Origin: Moellerella sp963519845
GTDB taxonomy: Bacteria > Pseudomonadota > Gammaproteobacteria > Enterobacterales > Enterobacteriaceae
Length of the DNA: 64,000 bases
Reading direction: 5' to 3'
NCBI GenBank assembly: GCA_963519845.1
Contig: CAUQNX010000002.1
Span: forward strand, 62,001 to 126,000
Part shown: positions 1-8,035 of the stretch, one piece after another
Position numbering within the stretch: position 1 is the first letter of the stretch
Layout of the letters: each line of letters opens with the position of its first letter
The notes under the pieces: generated by a model
The model's database searches: none
Told to the model about the DNA's origin: nothing
The model's input: only the letters and a program-made list of their open reading frames with translations
Program-made: the position numbers and the translations under genes

Positions 1-513
1 CACACGACTCAATTCATCGGCATTGCATGGCGCATAAATACGAATAATCGCCCCCATAGAATTATCATCAAAGGGTAAACGATGACTCGATGCGACACAA
101 AAATGGACATTAGGATAACGTTTAGCGGCATAACGTATGGCTATTTTGGCCACATCAAGACCCACGACTTCGATATTTCGCTGCTGTGATTGCAACCTAT
201 CGAGAAAATAGGCCGTATAATAACCTTCACCACAACCAATATCTAAAACTGAATGACTCTCCTCGGCTAAATATTGGCTCAGTTTATCCGCAACGCAATC
301 ACGCATTGGCTGATAATATCCGGCATTTAAAAACTCACGACGAGCCTGCATCATTTCAGCACTGTCACCCGGCTCTTTAGAACGCTTATGCTGTACAGGA
401 AGTAAATTAACATAACCTTCCTTGGCACAATCAAATTGATGATTTTGGGCGCAACGCCAGCTTTTGGCTGAAAAAATTAATGCTTGATGGCAGAGCGGAC
501 ACTGATAATTCAT
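1..513 (-). CDS. rlmA: 23S rRNA (guanine-N1)-methyltransferase RlmA, 3' end cut by window edge
   Basis: RlmA methylates N1 of G745 in 23S rRNA using S-adenosylmethionine. The first 171 codons are visible; the family is about 270 residues, so the C-terminal third lies beyond position 1. The N-terminal zinc site is intact (C5, C8, C21, H25), followed by the SAM-binding motif VLDIGCGEGYY near residue 90. The ATG at 511-513 is the natural start because the zinc knuckle begins at residue 5. The gene faces out of the window and no operon partner is seen on its upstream side. Confidence 0.93.
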   Translation of the reverse strand, partial: MNYQCPLCHQALIFSAKSWRCAQNHQFDCAKEGYVNLLPVQHKRSKEPGDSAEMMQARREFLNAGYYQPMRDCVADKLSQYLAEESHSVLDIGCGEGYYTAYFLDRLQSQQRNIEVVGLDVAKIAIRYAAKRYPNVHFCVASSHRLPFDDNSMGAIIRIYAPCNADELSRV

Positions 514-654
514 ATTGGATTAAACGCTGATAGTAAATAAAATAAATTATAGCATATAACGCCAGAGTAAAATGGGGGTTTTATTTTGTTGCTCATCACT
601 GCTTTTGTTTTAAATTATCGGCTAAATGGAGTGAAAAACTAAGAATAATGCAGG

Positions 655-684
655 GCCAAATAGAGTCGTATAAAACTATTTGGC
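655..684. terminator. Hairpin downstream of the DUF4239 gene
   Basis: A 9-bp perfect inverted repeat (GCCAAATAG / CTATTTGGC, 12-base loop) lies 16 bases past the stop of the minus-strand gene. No T-run follows it on either strand, so it could be a weak or factor-assisted terminator or an mRNA-stabilising stem. Confidence 0.35.
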
Positions 685-700
685 TGCCTATGGTGGGATA

Positions 701-1486
701 TCAGCTAAATAACTCGATTTTCAGCAACTCAAGATCATCAGGAATAACATGAATAATCCCCTCACCCGGGATATCGATTTCAGCAATCATAAAGAGCGCT
801 AATGTAGTTAAAAACGGCAAAATCAGGATTTGGAAATTTCTACCATGTATACCGCGAATATTATAGCCAATTAATATATTAGAGCAGATCGCAAAAAATA
901 TAAGTAAAAACCAAGCTGCGCCGGGAATTTGTTGCCGCCAGCTAGCCATCGTTTTTTGTTGTGAGGTATATAAATCACTATAGGCGGTTAACACCGAGGC
1001 AACAACCGGATTGGGTGTCTCCAATGCTTGCTGACTGGCTATATTCCATAGCTCAGTTTGTTTATCTAATGACACATTACGCCACTGGTGCTCTTTTACA
1101 TTAGCGCCAGAATTAAAAAATTGAATTCGGGCATCAAGATATTGAGCTAAAATTTCTTTGGCTGGTTTTTGTTTTTCTATCGACAGTAATTCGCTACGTT
1201 GATAAGCATTACCAATAGCAATAGTTTCAATTTCTTGTGATTGCTGTCTGGTATTATACCCATTAATCGAAATGGATAAAATAAAACCAATTAAGAGACC
1301 TAATAAGGATAAGATCGCCCCAAGAATAATTTTTGTTTCATCTTCCTCTACAACATTATCTTTACTACGTCGTTTAAAGACAAATTTTCCCACATAAGCA
1401 GAAGCCATCAATAAAAAAAATGACAATATAAATACCAGCATTGAATCAACTGGCGTATCCACCAATATATTGGAAAAATCAGGCAT
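701..1486 (-). CDS. DUF4239 family membrane protein (bestrophin-like domain)
   Basis: This is a 261-residue inner-membrane protein of unknown function. It has two N-terminal membrane segments (about residues 15-35 and 52-75), a long soluble middle part (about 80-185), and two C-terminal membrane segments (about 188-208 and 220-238). This 2+2 topology and the ILGAILSLLGLLIGFILSIS stretch fit the DUF4239 family. The start at 1486 places the first hydrophobic segment close to the N-terminus. It stands alone, between rlmA and a tiny membrane peptide gene on the same strand. No catalytic motif is visible. The family assignment is from pattern recognition and the function is not known. Confidence 0.7.
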   Translation of the reverse strand: MPDFSNILVDTPVDSMLVFILSFFLLMASAYVGKFVFKRRSKDNVVEEDETKIILGAILSLLGLLIGFILSISINGYNTRQQSQEIETIAIGNAYQRSELLSIEKQKPAKEILAQYLDARIQFFNSGANVKEHQWRNVSLDKQTELWNIASQQALETPNPVVASVLTAYSDLYTSQQKTMASWRQQIPGAAWFLLIFFAICSNILIGYNIRGIHGRNFQILILPFLTTLALFMIAEIDIPGEGIIHVIPDDLELLKIELFS

Positions 1487-1630
1487 ATTTATATCCTTAG
1501 TAAATGCTTTTTATAAGAATTATCCGATAATATTGGCAATATACTCTGATCGTTGAGTGACTGTAAATATGCTAGCGCTAATATAGTTTAGAGCGCTGAA
1601 AAAGCACTCTAAAAACGATTCTAATTTATT

Positions 1631-1780
1631 TTACTTTGCTGATTTATTTTTTAAATCTTCGACTAATTTTGCAGAGGTTTTTAACATTTTCTTCGAGTGC
1701 CTAATTGCCCTAAAACTCATTACGGCAGCAAAGATTAACGCCACAACGGCGATAATTAAGCCAAGATATGTATTTTCCAT
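1631..1780 (-). CDS. 49-residue single-pass membrane peptide
   Basis: This short ORF reads MENTYLGLIIAVVALIFAAV, then a basic tail of about 28 residues rich in Lys and Ser ending at a TAA. It has one membrane segment (about residues 5-24) and a positively charged C-terminal half, so the tail should face the cytoplasm. AGGGTG sits 3 bases before the ATG as a ribosome-binding site. It is transcribed in the same direction as the DUF4239 gene, 144 bases upstream of it. I do not recognise the family. The hydrophobic/charged pattern, clean SD and lack of a competing ORF argue that it is real. Confidence 0.6.
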   Translation of the reverse strand: MENTYLGLIIAVVALIFAAVMSFRAIRHSKKMLKTSAKLVEDLKNKSAK

Positions 1781-2348
1781 CGTTCACCCTATGATTGACA
1801 AATTAACCCTATTCTACTGCTAATTTTTTCTATGACTACCCTAAATAATCCTAATATAAATATGTAGTTACCGAACAATAAAGATAGATTCTAGTTATTA
1901 ATAATATTAAAAATCATCTCATTATATAGATTAATATTTTTCTCGTACTTATTCTGATAACATTCTAAAATATAATTAAACAACTAATATTATTGGGTTA
2001 TTTGTTATTTAATTAGGAAATTTTTTAAATAAGCAAATTTAATTAAAGGAAAAATATATTTATTCAATGCTGAGGTATAGTTAAATATGTTAACATTCAC
2101 CCTAAAGATAAAAACCTAGAGTATGATAACACAATAGGATTATACCTAAATAAGTTATTTGACGATATTCCACCATCCTCAAAAATAATTAAAGCTGTGA
2201 TAAAAACTCTAATCCATAGCAGAAATCAAATTAATAAGTCCGTAAACAAATTCTAACAAAAAAAATATTTATATTTTTAAAATATAGACATATTCTTTGT
2301 AAGGTTTTTAAATATGGGTATTTTAAATACATTTATTAGGAGTATGTT
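1781..2348. other. AT-rich intergenic region with one gene remnant
   Basis: These 568 bases are very AT-rich and hold no complete gene. The only coding-like stretch is the start-less frame described at 2074-2256. The part nearest 2348 should carry the promoter of the uraD-like gene; I cannot pick out a convincing -35/-10 pair among many A/T runs. Confidence 0.5.
2074..2256 (+). pseudogene. Start-less ORF remnant, family unknown
   Basis: An open frame of about 60 codons runs from just after a TGA at 2071 to a TAA at 2254 with no ATG, GTG or TTG in a useful place. The peptide (IHPKDKNLEYDNTIGLYLNK, then a basic C-terminal part) has ordinary protein composition rather than the Lys/Asn/Ile noise of AT-rich spacer. 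It ends 92 bases before the uraD-like gene on the same strand. It may be the 3' end of a decayed gene that once preceded it. I do not recognise the family. Confidence 0.3.
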
Positions 2349-2930
2349 ATGAAATTTAGATTTTTGAGTATTGCATTTTTAATTTTACCAATAGCGTTCA
2401 ATGCTACATCTGACGAAAATAGTCATTATCGTATTCAAGATATAAATAAAATGGATAATTCTGTTTATATGAAAACCTTTAGTCCTCTATTTAACAAAGA
2501 TGAGTGGGTTTTAGAAGCCTCAAGCAAAAAACGGCCATTTACTGGATTCGTTGATATGTTTGAAAGTATGACAACAACGATTAATCTAAGCGATCATAAA
2601 GCTCAATTATCCTTAATAGACGATCATCCTGATTTAGCATGTCCAGCCGCAAGAGCTGAAGGTATAGCCGCTGCCTCTCAAGAAGAACAAAAACATTCTG
2701 GACTTAGTTCATGTACAGAAGAAGAAGCTAAAAAGCTCACGGCATTAAATAAACAATATCGTGAAAAATTTGGTTTTCCATTTTTGCTGGCCGTGAAAGG
2801 CTATAATAAGAAAGATATTTTCATTGAAATAGAAGATAGAATTAATAATAGTCCTGAAACAGAATTTCAAATCGCTATGCAACAATATAATAAAGTTATA
2901 ATGTTACGTATGTTAGATTTAGTTAAATAA
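2349..2930 (+). CDS. Exported OHCU decarboxylase (UraD)-like protein
   Basis: UraD converts 2-oxo-4-hydroxy-4-carboxy-5-ureidoimidazoline, made in urate breakdown, to S-allantoin. The 193-residue product shows the family hallmarks in order: F-x-D near residue 67, catalytic HPDL with H93, the S-x-x-E-Q box (S110, E113, Q114), a KFGFPFLLAVKG core at 140-151 and R164/N166-167. Unlike typical cytosolic UraD it begins with a hydrophobic signal sequence (about residues 1-19, likely cleaved after AFNA). AGGAG lies 6 bases before the ATG. No urate oxidase, HIU hydrolase or allantoin gene is nearby, so the partner reaction is unknown. Family call strong; periplasmic location inferred. Confidence 0.78.
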   Translation: MKFRFLSIAFLILPIAFNATSDENSHYRIQDINKMDNSVYMKTFSPLFNKDEWVLEASSKKRPFTGFVDMFESMTTTINLSDHKAQLSLIDDHPDLACPAARAEGIAAASQEEQKHSGLSSCTEEEAKKLTALNKQYREKFGFPFLLAVKGYNKKDIFIEIEDRINNSPETEFQIAMQQYNKVIMLRMLDLVK

Positions 2931-3110
2931 TTTGAACCTTAGTATGCCTTCGGCATGAGTGACTCCCTTCTCATTTATTGTACTCTGTGTCATATATATT
3001 CTACGACCTGCAAAACGGTTATTTTAATACAATGACGGATTAGAGCTAGTTTCCCAATACACAGGGAAATACTATCGGAGAGGGGTTCAATTCTCGGTCT
3101 AACGCATACT

Positions 3111-3136
3111 CGCCTATGGCATCTTTGCCATGGGCG
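3111..3136 (+). terminator. Stem-loop, possible terminator of the uraD-like gene
   Basis: An 11-base arm CGCCTATGGCA pairs with TGCCATGGGCG across a TCTT loop with one G-T type imperfection. The downstream side is TTCGCTTTATTATT, a loose T-rich tract on the plus strand. It is the best candidate for ending transcription from the uraD-like gene, although it lies about 180 bases past the stop. Confidence 0.45.
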
Positions 3137-3204
3137 TTCGCTTTATTATTGCAATTCGTCCGATTGTATACACTCATATTTTTTCTTCCAACGTTGTGAA
3201 TTTA

Positions 3205-3235
3205 AAACAAAAAAGCACCAGTAAGTAACTGATGC
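3205..3235 (-). terminator. Rho-independent terminator of guaBA
   Basis: On the minus strand GCATCAGT and ACTGGTGC form an 8-bp stem around a short loop and are followed by TTTTTT. It lies about 45 bases beyond the guaA stop. Confidence 0.8.
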
Positions 3236-3281
3236 CTTTAGATTTATATGCGCTTAAAGCTTGTTATAAACTTTCGCTAGT

Positions 3282-4859
3282 TTATTCCCACTCAATCGTC
3301 GCTGGCGGCTTGCCACTGATATCATAAACAACCCGTGAAATGCCGCCAACTTCATTAATAATGCGGTTAGAAACACGACCAAGGAAGTCATATGGCAGGT
3401 GAGCCCAATGTGCGGTCATAAAGTCGATGGTTTCTACGGCACGCAGGGAGACAACCCAGTCATACTTACGACCATCGCCCATCACACCCACTGAGCGGAC
3501 AGGTAAGAACACAGTAAAGGCTTGGCTGACTTTATTGTAGAGGTCTGCTTTATGCAGCTCTTCGATAAAGATTGCATCGGCGCGACGCAGCAGATCACAG
3601 TACTCTTTTTTCACTTCGCCCAGAACACGCACACCTAAACCCGGACCTGGGAATGGGTGACGATACAGCATGTTATAAGGTAAGCCGAGTTCTAGACCAA
3701 TTTTGCGCACTTCATCTTTAAACAGCTCTTTTAATGGCTCGACCAGACCCAGTTTCATGTCGTCTGGTAATCCACCCACGTTATGGTGAGATTTAATCAC
3801 ATGTGCTTTGCCCGTTGCTGATGCAGCAGACTCAATCACATCTGGGTAGATTGTACCTTGCGCTAACCATTTTACTTGTGGCTGTTTTGACGCTTCTTCA
3901 TCAAAGATTTCAATAAAGGAGTGGCCAATTGCTTTACGTTTAACTTCAGGATCAGAGATGCCTGACAGTGCTTTAAGGAAACGTTCTTCCGCTTCAACAT
4001 GGATAATGTTAAGGTCAAATTTACCTTTAAACATCTCCATAACTTGTTCTGCTTCATTTAAACGCAGCAGTCCATTATCGACAAAAACGCAGGTTAAACG
4101 TTTGCCAATGGCGCGATTAAGTAATAGTGCAGTTACTGAAGAGTCAACACCGCCAGATAGTGCTAAGATCACATGATCATCACCAATCTGATCTTTTAGA
4201 CGTTGAACTGTATCTTCAATAATGGCCGCTGATGTCCATAGCGCTTCGCCCTGACAGATATCTAACACAAAACGCTTAAGGATATTAAGGCCTTGCTGAG
4301 TATGAGTCACTTCCGGGTGGAATTGCACGCCGTAAAAGCGTTTATCTTCGTTAGCCATGATCGCATAAGGGCAATTTGGCGTGCTGGCGATCGTTTTAAA
4401 ATCACTTGGAATTGAAGTAACTTTATCGCCATGGCTCATCCATACATCAAGTAGTGGTTTACCACTGTCACTTAATGCATCTTGGATATCGTTGAATAAT
4501 TGACACTCTTCCTTGATTTCCACCTGCGCATAACCAAATTCACGCTCGCCGGACACTTCAACTTCACCGCCCAGTTGCATAGACATGGTCTGCATACCAT
4601 AACAGATACCCAATACCGGTACGCCCGCACGGAAAACATATTCAGGTGCGCGTGGGCTATCTTCAGCCGTTGTGCTTTCAGGTCCACCTGAAAGAATAAA
4701 GCCACTTGGATTAAACTCACGAATTTGCGCTTCAGTGACATCCCATGCCCAGAGCTCACAATACACACCAATTTCACGAATACGACGTGCAATCAGTTGT
4801 GAATATTGAGAACCAAAATCGAGAATAAGAATGCGATGTTTATGGATATTTGTTGTCAT
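3282..4859 (-). CDS. guaA: GMP synthase (glutamine-hydrolysing)
   Basis: GuaA aminates XMP to GMP with ATP and glutamine, the last step of guanine nucleotide synthesis. The 525 residues equal the E. coli length. The class I glutamine amidotransferase domain is complete (nucleophile Cys in GICYGMQ near residue 86, HPEV later), followed by the ATP pyrophosphatase domain with the P-loop ALSGGVDSS near residue 235 and the C-terminal dimerisation part ending TIEWE. It follows guaB on the same strand after about 118 bases, the usual guaBA operon, and ends at a clear terminator. Confidence 0.98.
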   Translation of the reverse strand: MTTNIHKHRILILDFGSQYSQLIARRIREIGVYCELWAWDVTEAQIREFNPSGFILSGGPESTTAEDSPRAPEYVFRAGVPVLGICYGMQTMSMQLGGEVEVSGEREFGYAQVEIKEECQLFNDIQDALSDSGKPLLDVWMSHGDKVTSIPSDFKTIASTPNCPYAIMANEDKRFYGVQFHPEVTHTQQGLNILKRFVLDICQGEALWTSAAIIEDTVQRLKDQIGDDHVILALSGGVDSSVTALLLNRAIGKRLTCVFVDNGLLRLNEAEQVMEMFKGKFDLNIIHVEAEERFLKALSGISDPEVKRKAIGHSFIEIFDEEASKQPQVKWLAQGTIYPDVIESAASATGKAHVIKSHHNVGGLPDDMKLGLVEPLKELFKDEVRKIGLELGLPYNMLYRHPFPGPGLGVRVLGEVKKEYCDLLRRADAIFIEELHKADLYNKVSQAFTVFLPVRSVGVMGDGRKYDWVVSLRAVETIDFMTAHWAHLPYDFLGRVSNRIINEVGGISRVVYDISGKPPATIEWE

Positions 4860-4977
4860 TTGAGAAGAATTCCAAACATTCAGTCAAAATTAAATATGAT
4901 AGCCCCGAGAGGCTACCCTGAAGAATTAGTAATACTATTTTGTATCAGTCATTTATTGATGTCACTTCCGTGGCCAA

Positions 4978-6441
4978 TTAGCCAAGACGGTAGTTAGGAG
5001 ACTCTTTTGTAATAGTAACATCATGAACATGGCTCTCTTGAATACCCGCACCACTAATACGGACAAATTCAGCTTTTGTTCTGAGATCGTCGATTGTAGC
5101 ACAGCCAGTCAGTCCCATACATGAACGTAGACCACCCATCTGTTGATGGATAATATTTTTCAGTGGCCCTTTATAAGCCACACGACCTTCGATACCCTCA
5201 GGCACCAGTTTATCGGCCGCATTATCCGTTTGGAAATAGCGATCAGAAGATCCTTTAGACATAGCACCCAGTGAACCCATACCGCGATAGGCTTTATATG
5301 AACGGCCTTGGAACAGAATAGTTTCACCTGGAGATTCGTCAGTACCCGCAAACATAGAGCCGACCATCACACAAACTGCACCCGCAGCAATAGCTTTAGA
5401 GATATCACCGGAAAAACGGATACCGCCATCAGCAATAACTGGAATACCAGTGCCTGCAAGGGCATCAACCGCATCAGCAATCGCGGTGATTTGAGGAACT
5501 CCGACACCCGTTACGATACGCGTCGTACAGATAGAGCCTGGGCCAATCCCCACTTTTACCGCACTAACCCCCGCATCGGCTAAGGCTTTAGCGCCCTCAG
5601 CTGTAGCAACGTTACCGCCAATAATGGGCAGATTAGGATATTTAGCACGCGTTTCACGAATACGCTGTAATACACCTTCTGAGTGACCATGTGATGAGTC
5701 AATCAGTAGAATATCAACACCAGCCGCAACCAGCGCATCAACACGCTCTTCATTGCCCGCACCTGCGCCAACAGCAGCACCGACGCGAAGACGACCAAGA
5801 TCATCCTTACAGGCGTTAGGTTTACGTTCTGCTTTTTGGAAATCTTTTACGGTGATCATACCGAGCAGATGGAATTTTTCGTCAATAACTAAAGCTTTTT
5901 CAACACGTTTTTCATGCATCTTCTGCAATACGACATCACGTGCTTCACCCTCTTTGACGGTCACTAGGCGCTCTTTAGGCGTCATCACAGCAGTGACAGG
6001 TTGATCGAGATCGGTAACAAAACGAATATCACGACCTGTGATAATCCCAACTAATGAATTATCTGCCGCAACCACAGGGTATCCAGCAAAGCCATTACGC
6101 TCAGACAGTTGTTGAATTTCACGGATTGTTGTTTCGGGTGTCACTGTGACAGGATCTGTGACTACACCACTCTCATATTTTTTCACGCGGCGAACTTCTT
6201 CAGCTTGGCGCTCGATAGTCATATTTTTGTGGATAAAGCCAATTCCACCTTCTTGAGCTAGCGCGATTGCCAGATCAGATTCAGTGACTGTGTCCATTGC
6301 AGCGGACAACATAGGAATGTTTAAACGAATAGAATCAGTAAGCTGTGTTGATAGTTCTGCCGTATTTGGCAGCACAGTTGAGTGGGCTGGGATCAGTAGT
6401 ACATCATCGAACGTTAGTGCTTCTTTTTTAATGCGTAACAT
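4978..6441 (-). CDS. guaB: IMP dehydrogenase
   Basis: GuaB oxidises IMP to XMP with NAD+, the committed step to guanine nucleotides. The barrel starts MLRIKKEALTFDDVLLIP as in E. coli. A tandem CBS pair (about residues 93-200) is inserted in the barrel, and the catalytic loop GPGSICTTR holds the active cysteine near residue 305. A longer frame exists up to 6504, but it would run through the promoter; the ATG at 6439-6441 gives the standard 487-residue enzyme. The operon is guaB-guaA, driven by the PurR-type promoter at about 6494-6519 and divergent from xseA. Confidence 0.97.
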   Translation of the reverse strand: MLRIKKEALTFDDVLLIPAHSTVLPNTAELSTQLTDSIRLNIPMLSAAMDTVTESDLAIALAQEGGIGFIHKNMTIERQAEEVRRVKKYESGVVTDPVTVTPETTIREIQQLSERNGFAGYPVVAADNSLVGIITGRDIRFVTDLDQPVTAVMTPKERLVTVKEGEARDVVLQKMHEKRVEKALVIDEKFHLLGMITVKDFQKAERKPNACKDDLGRLRVGAAVGAGAGNEERVDALVAAGVDILLIDSSHGHSEGVLQRIRETRAKYPNLPIIGGNVATAEGAKALADAGVSAVKVGIGPGSICTTRIVTGVGVPQITAIADAVDALAGTGIPVIADGGIRFSGDISKAIAAGAVCVMVGSMFAGTDESPGETILFQGRSYKAYRGMGSLGAMSKGSSDRYFQTDNAADKLVPEGIEGRVAYKGPLKNIIHQQMGGLRSCMGLTGCATIDDLRTKAEFVRISGAGIQESHVHDVTITKESPNYRLG

Positions 6442-6493
6442 AGGCAATATCTCACCAGGCGGCTTTATGAAAGGTTCAAAATATTGCCGTGGC

Positions 6494-6519
6494 ATTATAC
6501 ACACCGTAATCGGTTGCCT
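6494..6519 (-). promoter_or_regulatory. guaBA promoter with PurR-type operator
   Basis: On the minus strand a perfect -10 TATAAT (6499-6494) lies about 50 bases before the guaB ATG. Directly upstream, AGGCAACCGATTACGG (6519-6504) matches the PurR pattern ANGCAANCGNTTNCNT at all but the last fixed base. The operator thus overlaps the -10/-35 spacer. PurR control of guaBA is established in E. coli; here it is inferred from the site. Confidence 0.7.
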
Positions 6520-6611
6520 CTAGTCTTTTTTTCAAAAAAAACTTGCTAACTGAATTGGGTACGTTAGTATCATTCCATTAAGTCATTGTTTTAAAATTTG
6601 ATCTGGCTCAC

Positions 6612-7979
6612 ATGTTAACGACTTCACCGACTGGAATTTTTTCTGTTAGCCGTTTAAATCAAGCGGTCAGAGAACTATTAGATAGTGAAATGGGTAGAAT
6701 TTGGCTTAGTGCTGAAATCTCTAACTTTTCACAGCCTTCATCAGGGCATTGGTACTTCACTTTGAAGGATGACAAAGCCCAAGTTCGCGCTGCCATGTTT
6801 CGTGGTCAAAACAGCCGCGTCACCTTTCGCCCACAAAATGGGCAACAAGTTTTGGTGAGAGCCAGCGTCACTCTGTATGAGCCTCGCGGTGACTATCAAC
6901 TGATTGCTGAAAGTATGCAGCCAGCGGGTGAAGGCCTGTTACAGCAGAAGTTCGAGTTGTTAAAGCAAAAGTTGGGCGCTGAAGGCCTATTTGAGTCCTA
7001 CCATAAGCAAGCGCTGCCCTCTCCGGCCAAATGTGTCGGGGTGATCACCTCAGCAACGGGCGCTGCACTGCATGATATCCTGCATATTTTAAAACGACGT
7101 GACCCTTCTTTGCCGATCATTATTTATCCCACTGCGGTGCAAGGCGAAAGTGCGCCAGCTAATATCGTCAGAGCGATTGAACTTGCTAACAAACGAGGCG
7201 AATGTGATGTCTTGATTGTTGGACGTGGCGGCGGTTCTTTAGAAGATTTGTGGGCATTTAATGACGAACGCGTTGCGCGAGCCATTTTTAACAGCCAGTT
7301 GCCGATTGTCAGTGCTGTCGGCCATGAAACCGACGTAACTATTGCCGATTTTATCGCCGATGTACGCGCTCCAACCCCTTCTGCGGCGGCTGAGATCATC
7401 AGTCGTAATCAGGTTGAACTATTAAGGCAGCTCCAAGGTCAGCAGTTGCGCCTAGAGATGGCTTTTGATTACTATCTGGCCCATCAGCATAAACGTTTTA
7501 CGCAGTTACATCATCGTTTGCAGCAGCAACATCCTCAATTGCGCTTAGCCCGCCAGCAAAATCGTCTAACGGCACTTAATCAGCGATTGTCTAAATCGAT
7601 CACCACTTTAGTTCAGCAGCAAACCCGTCGACAGGATCATATTTCAGGTCGATTGATGCATAATGATCCACGACCGCGCATTCAACAAATTCAGCGTCAA
7701 CTCAGTCAGCATCAATACAGTTTGCAGCGTTCAATCATTGATATTATGAATCGTTATCGCCAACGTTATGCGGTGGCTTGCTCGAAAATGGATGCTGTGA
7801 GCCCGCTGGCTATTTTGTCTCGCGGATTTAGTATCAGTGAAACAGCTGAAGGCCAAGTGCTAAAAGCGGTCAGCCAAGTGAAAGCGGGTCAACTTTTGCG
7901 AACCCGCTTACAAGATGGTTGGGTAGAAAGTGAAGTCACCACGGTGAAAAAGATCCGCAAAACCAAAGCTATATCCTAG
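6612..7979 (+). CDS. xseA: Exodeoxyribonuclease VII large subunit
   Basis: XseA is the large subunit of exonuclease VII, which degrades single-stranded DNA to oligonucleotides in mismatch repair and recombination. The 455 residues (E. coli 456) include an N-terminal OB-fold (about 20-110), the catalytic core with GVITSATGAALHD and GRGGGSLEDLWAFND (about 125-220), and a long Gln-rich coiled-coil region (about 270-390) before a C-terminal OB-like segment. It is divergent from guaB, the conserved enterobacterial arrangement. The small subunit gene xseB is not in the window. Confidence 0.97.
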   Translation: MLTTSPTGIFSVSRLNQAVRELLDSEMGRIWLSAEISNFSQPSSGHWYFTLKDDKAQVRAAMFRGQNSRVTFRPQNGQQVLVRASVTLYEPRGDYQLIAESMQPAGEGLLQQKFELLKQKLGAEGLFESYHKQALPSPAKCVGVITSATGAALHDILHILKRRDPSLPIIIYPTAVQGESAPANIVRAIELANKRGECDVLIVGRGGGSLEDLWAFNDERVARAIFNSQLPIVSAVGHETDVTIADFIADVRAPTPSAAAEIISRNQVELLRQLQGQQLRLEMAFDYYLAHQHKRFTQLHHRLQQQHPQLRLARQQNRLTALNQRLSKSITTLVQQQTRRQDHISGRLMHNDPRPRIQQIQRQLSQHQYSLQRSIIDIMNRYRQRYAVACSKMDAVSPLAILSRGFSISETAEGQVLKAVSQVKAGQLLRTRLQDGWVESEVTTVKKIRKTKAIS

Positions 7980-7997
7980 TTAACTTGCCCTCCACTA

Positions 7998-8025
7998 TGT
8001 CGCATCTCAATATCGAAATGCGACA
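7998..8025. terminator. Inverted repeat between convergent xseA and receptor gene
   Basis: TGTCGCAT and ATGCGACA form an 8-bp perfect stem around 12 bases in the 56-base gap between two convergent stops. No long T-run follows on either strand, so termination is likely but weak by this evidence. Confidence 0.4.
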
Positions 8026-8035
8026 CACTGAATCG

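Larger units (their letters stand above)
2931..3281. other. Intergenic region between uraD-like gene and guaA
   Basis: This 351-base gap between convergent genes has no ORF of interest. It contains a short ATGCC-TTC-GGCAT hairpin just after the uraD-like stop (2944-2956), a longer hairpin at 3111-3136 and the guaA terminator near 3215-3235. A stretch around 3050-3105 has tRNA-like arms but does not fold as a tRNA. Confidence 0.6.

Noticed and set aside
3040..3110. Possible tRNA gene with arms like TTTCCC...GGGAAA and GGGGTTCAATTCTC
   Set aside because: The loop sizes are wrong (8-base anticodon-type loop), the T-stem does not pair over five bases, and no acceptor stem closes the fold.
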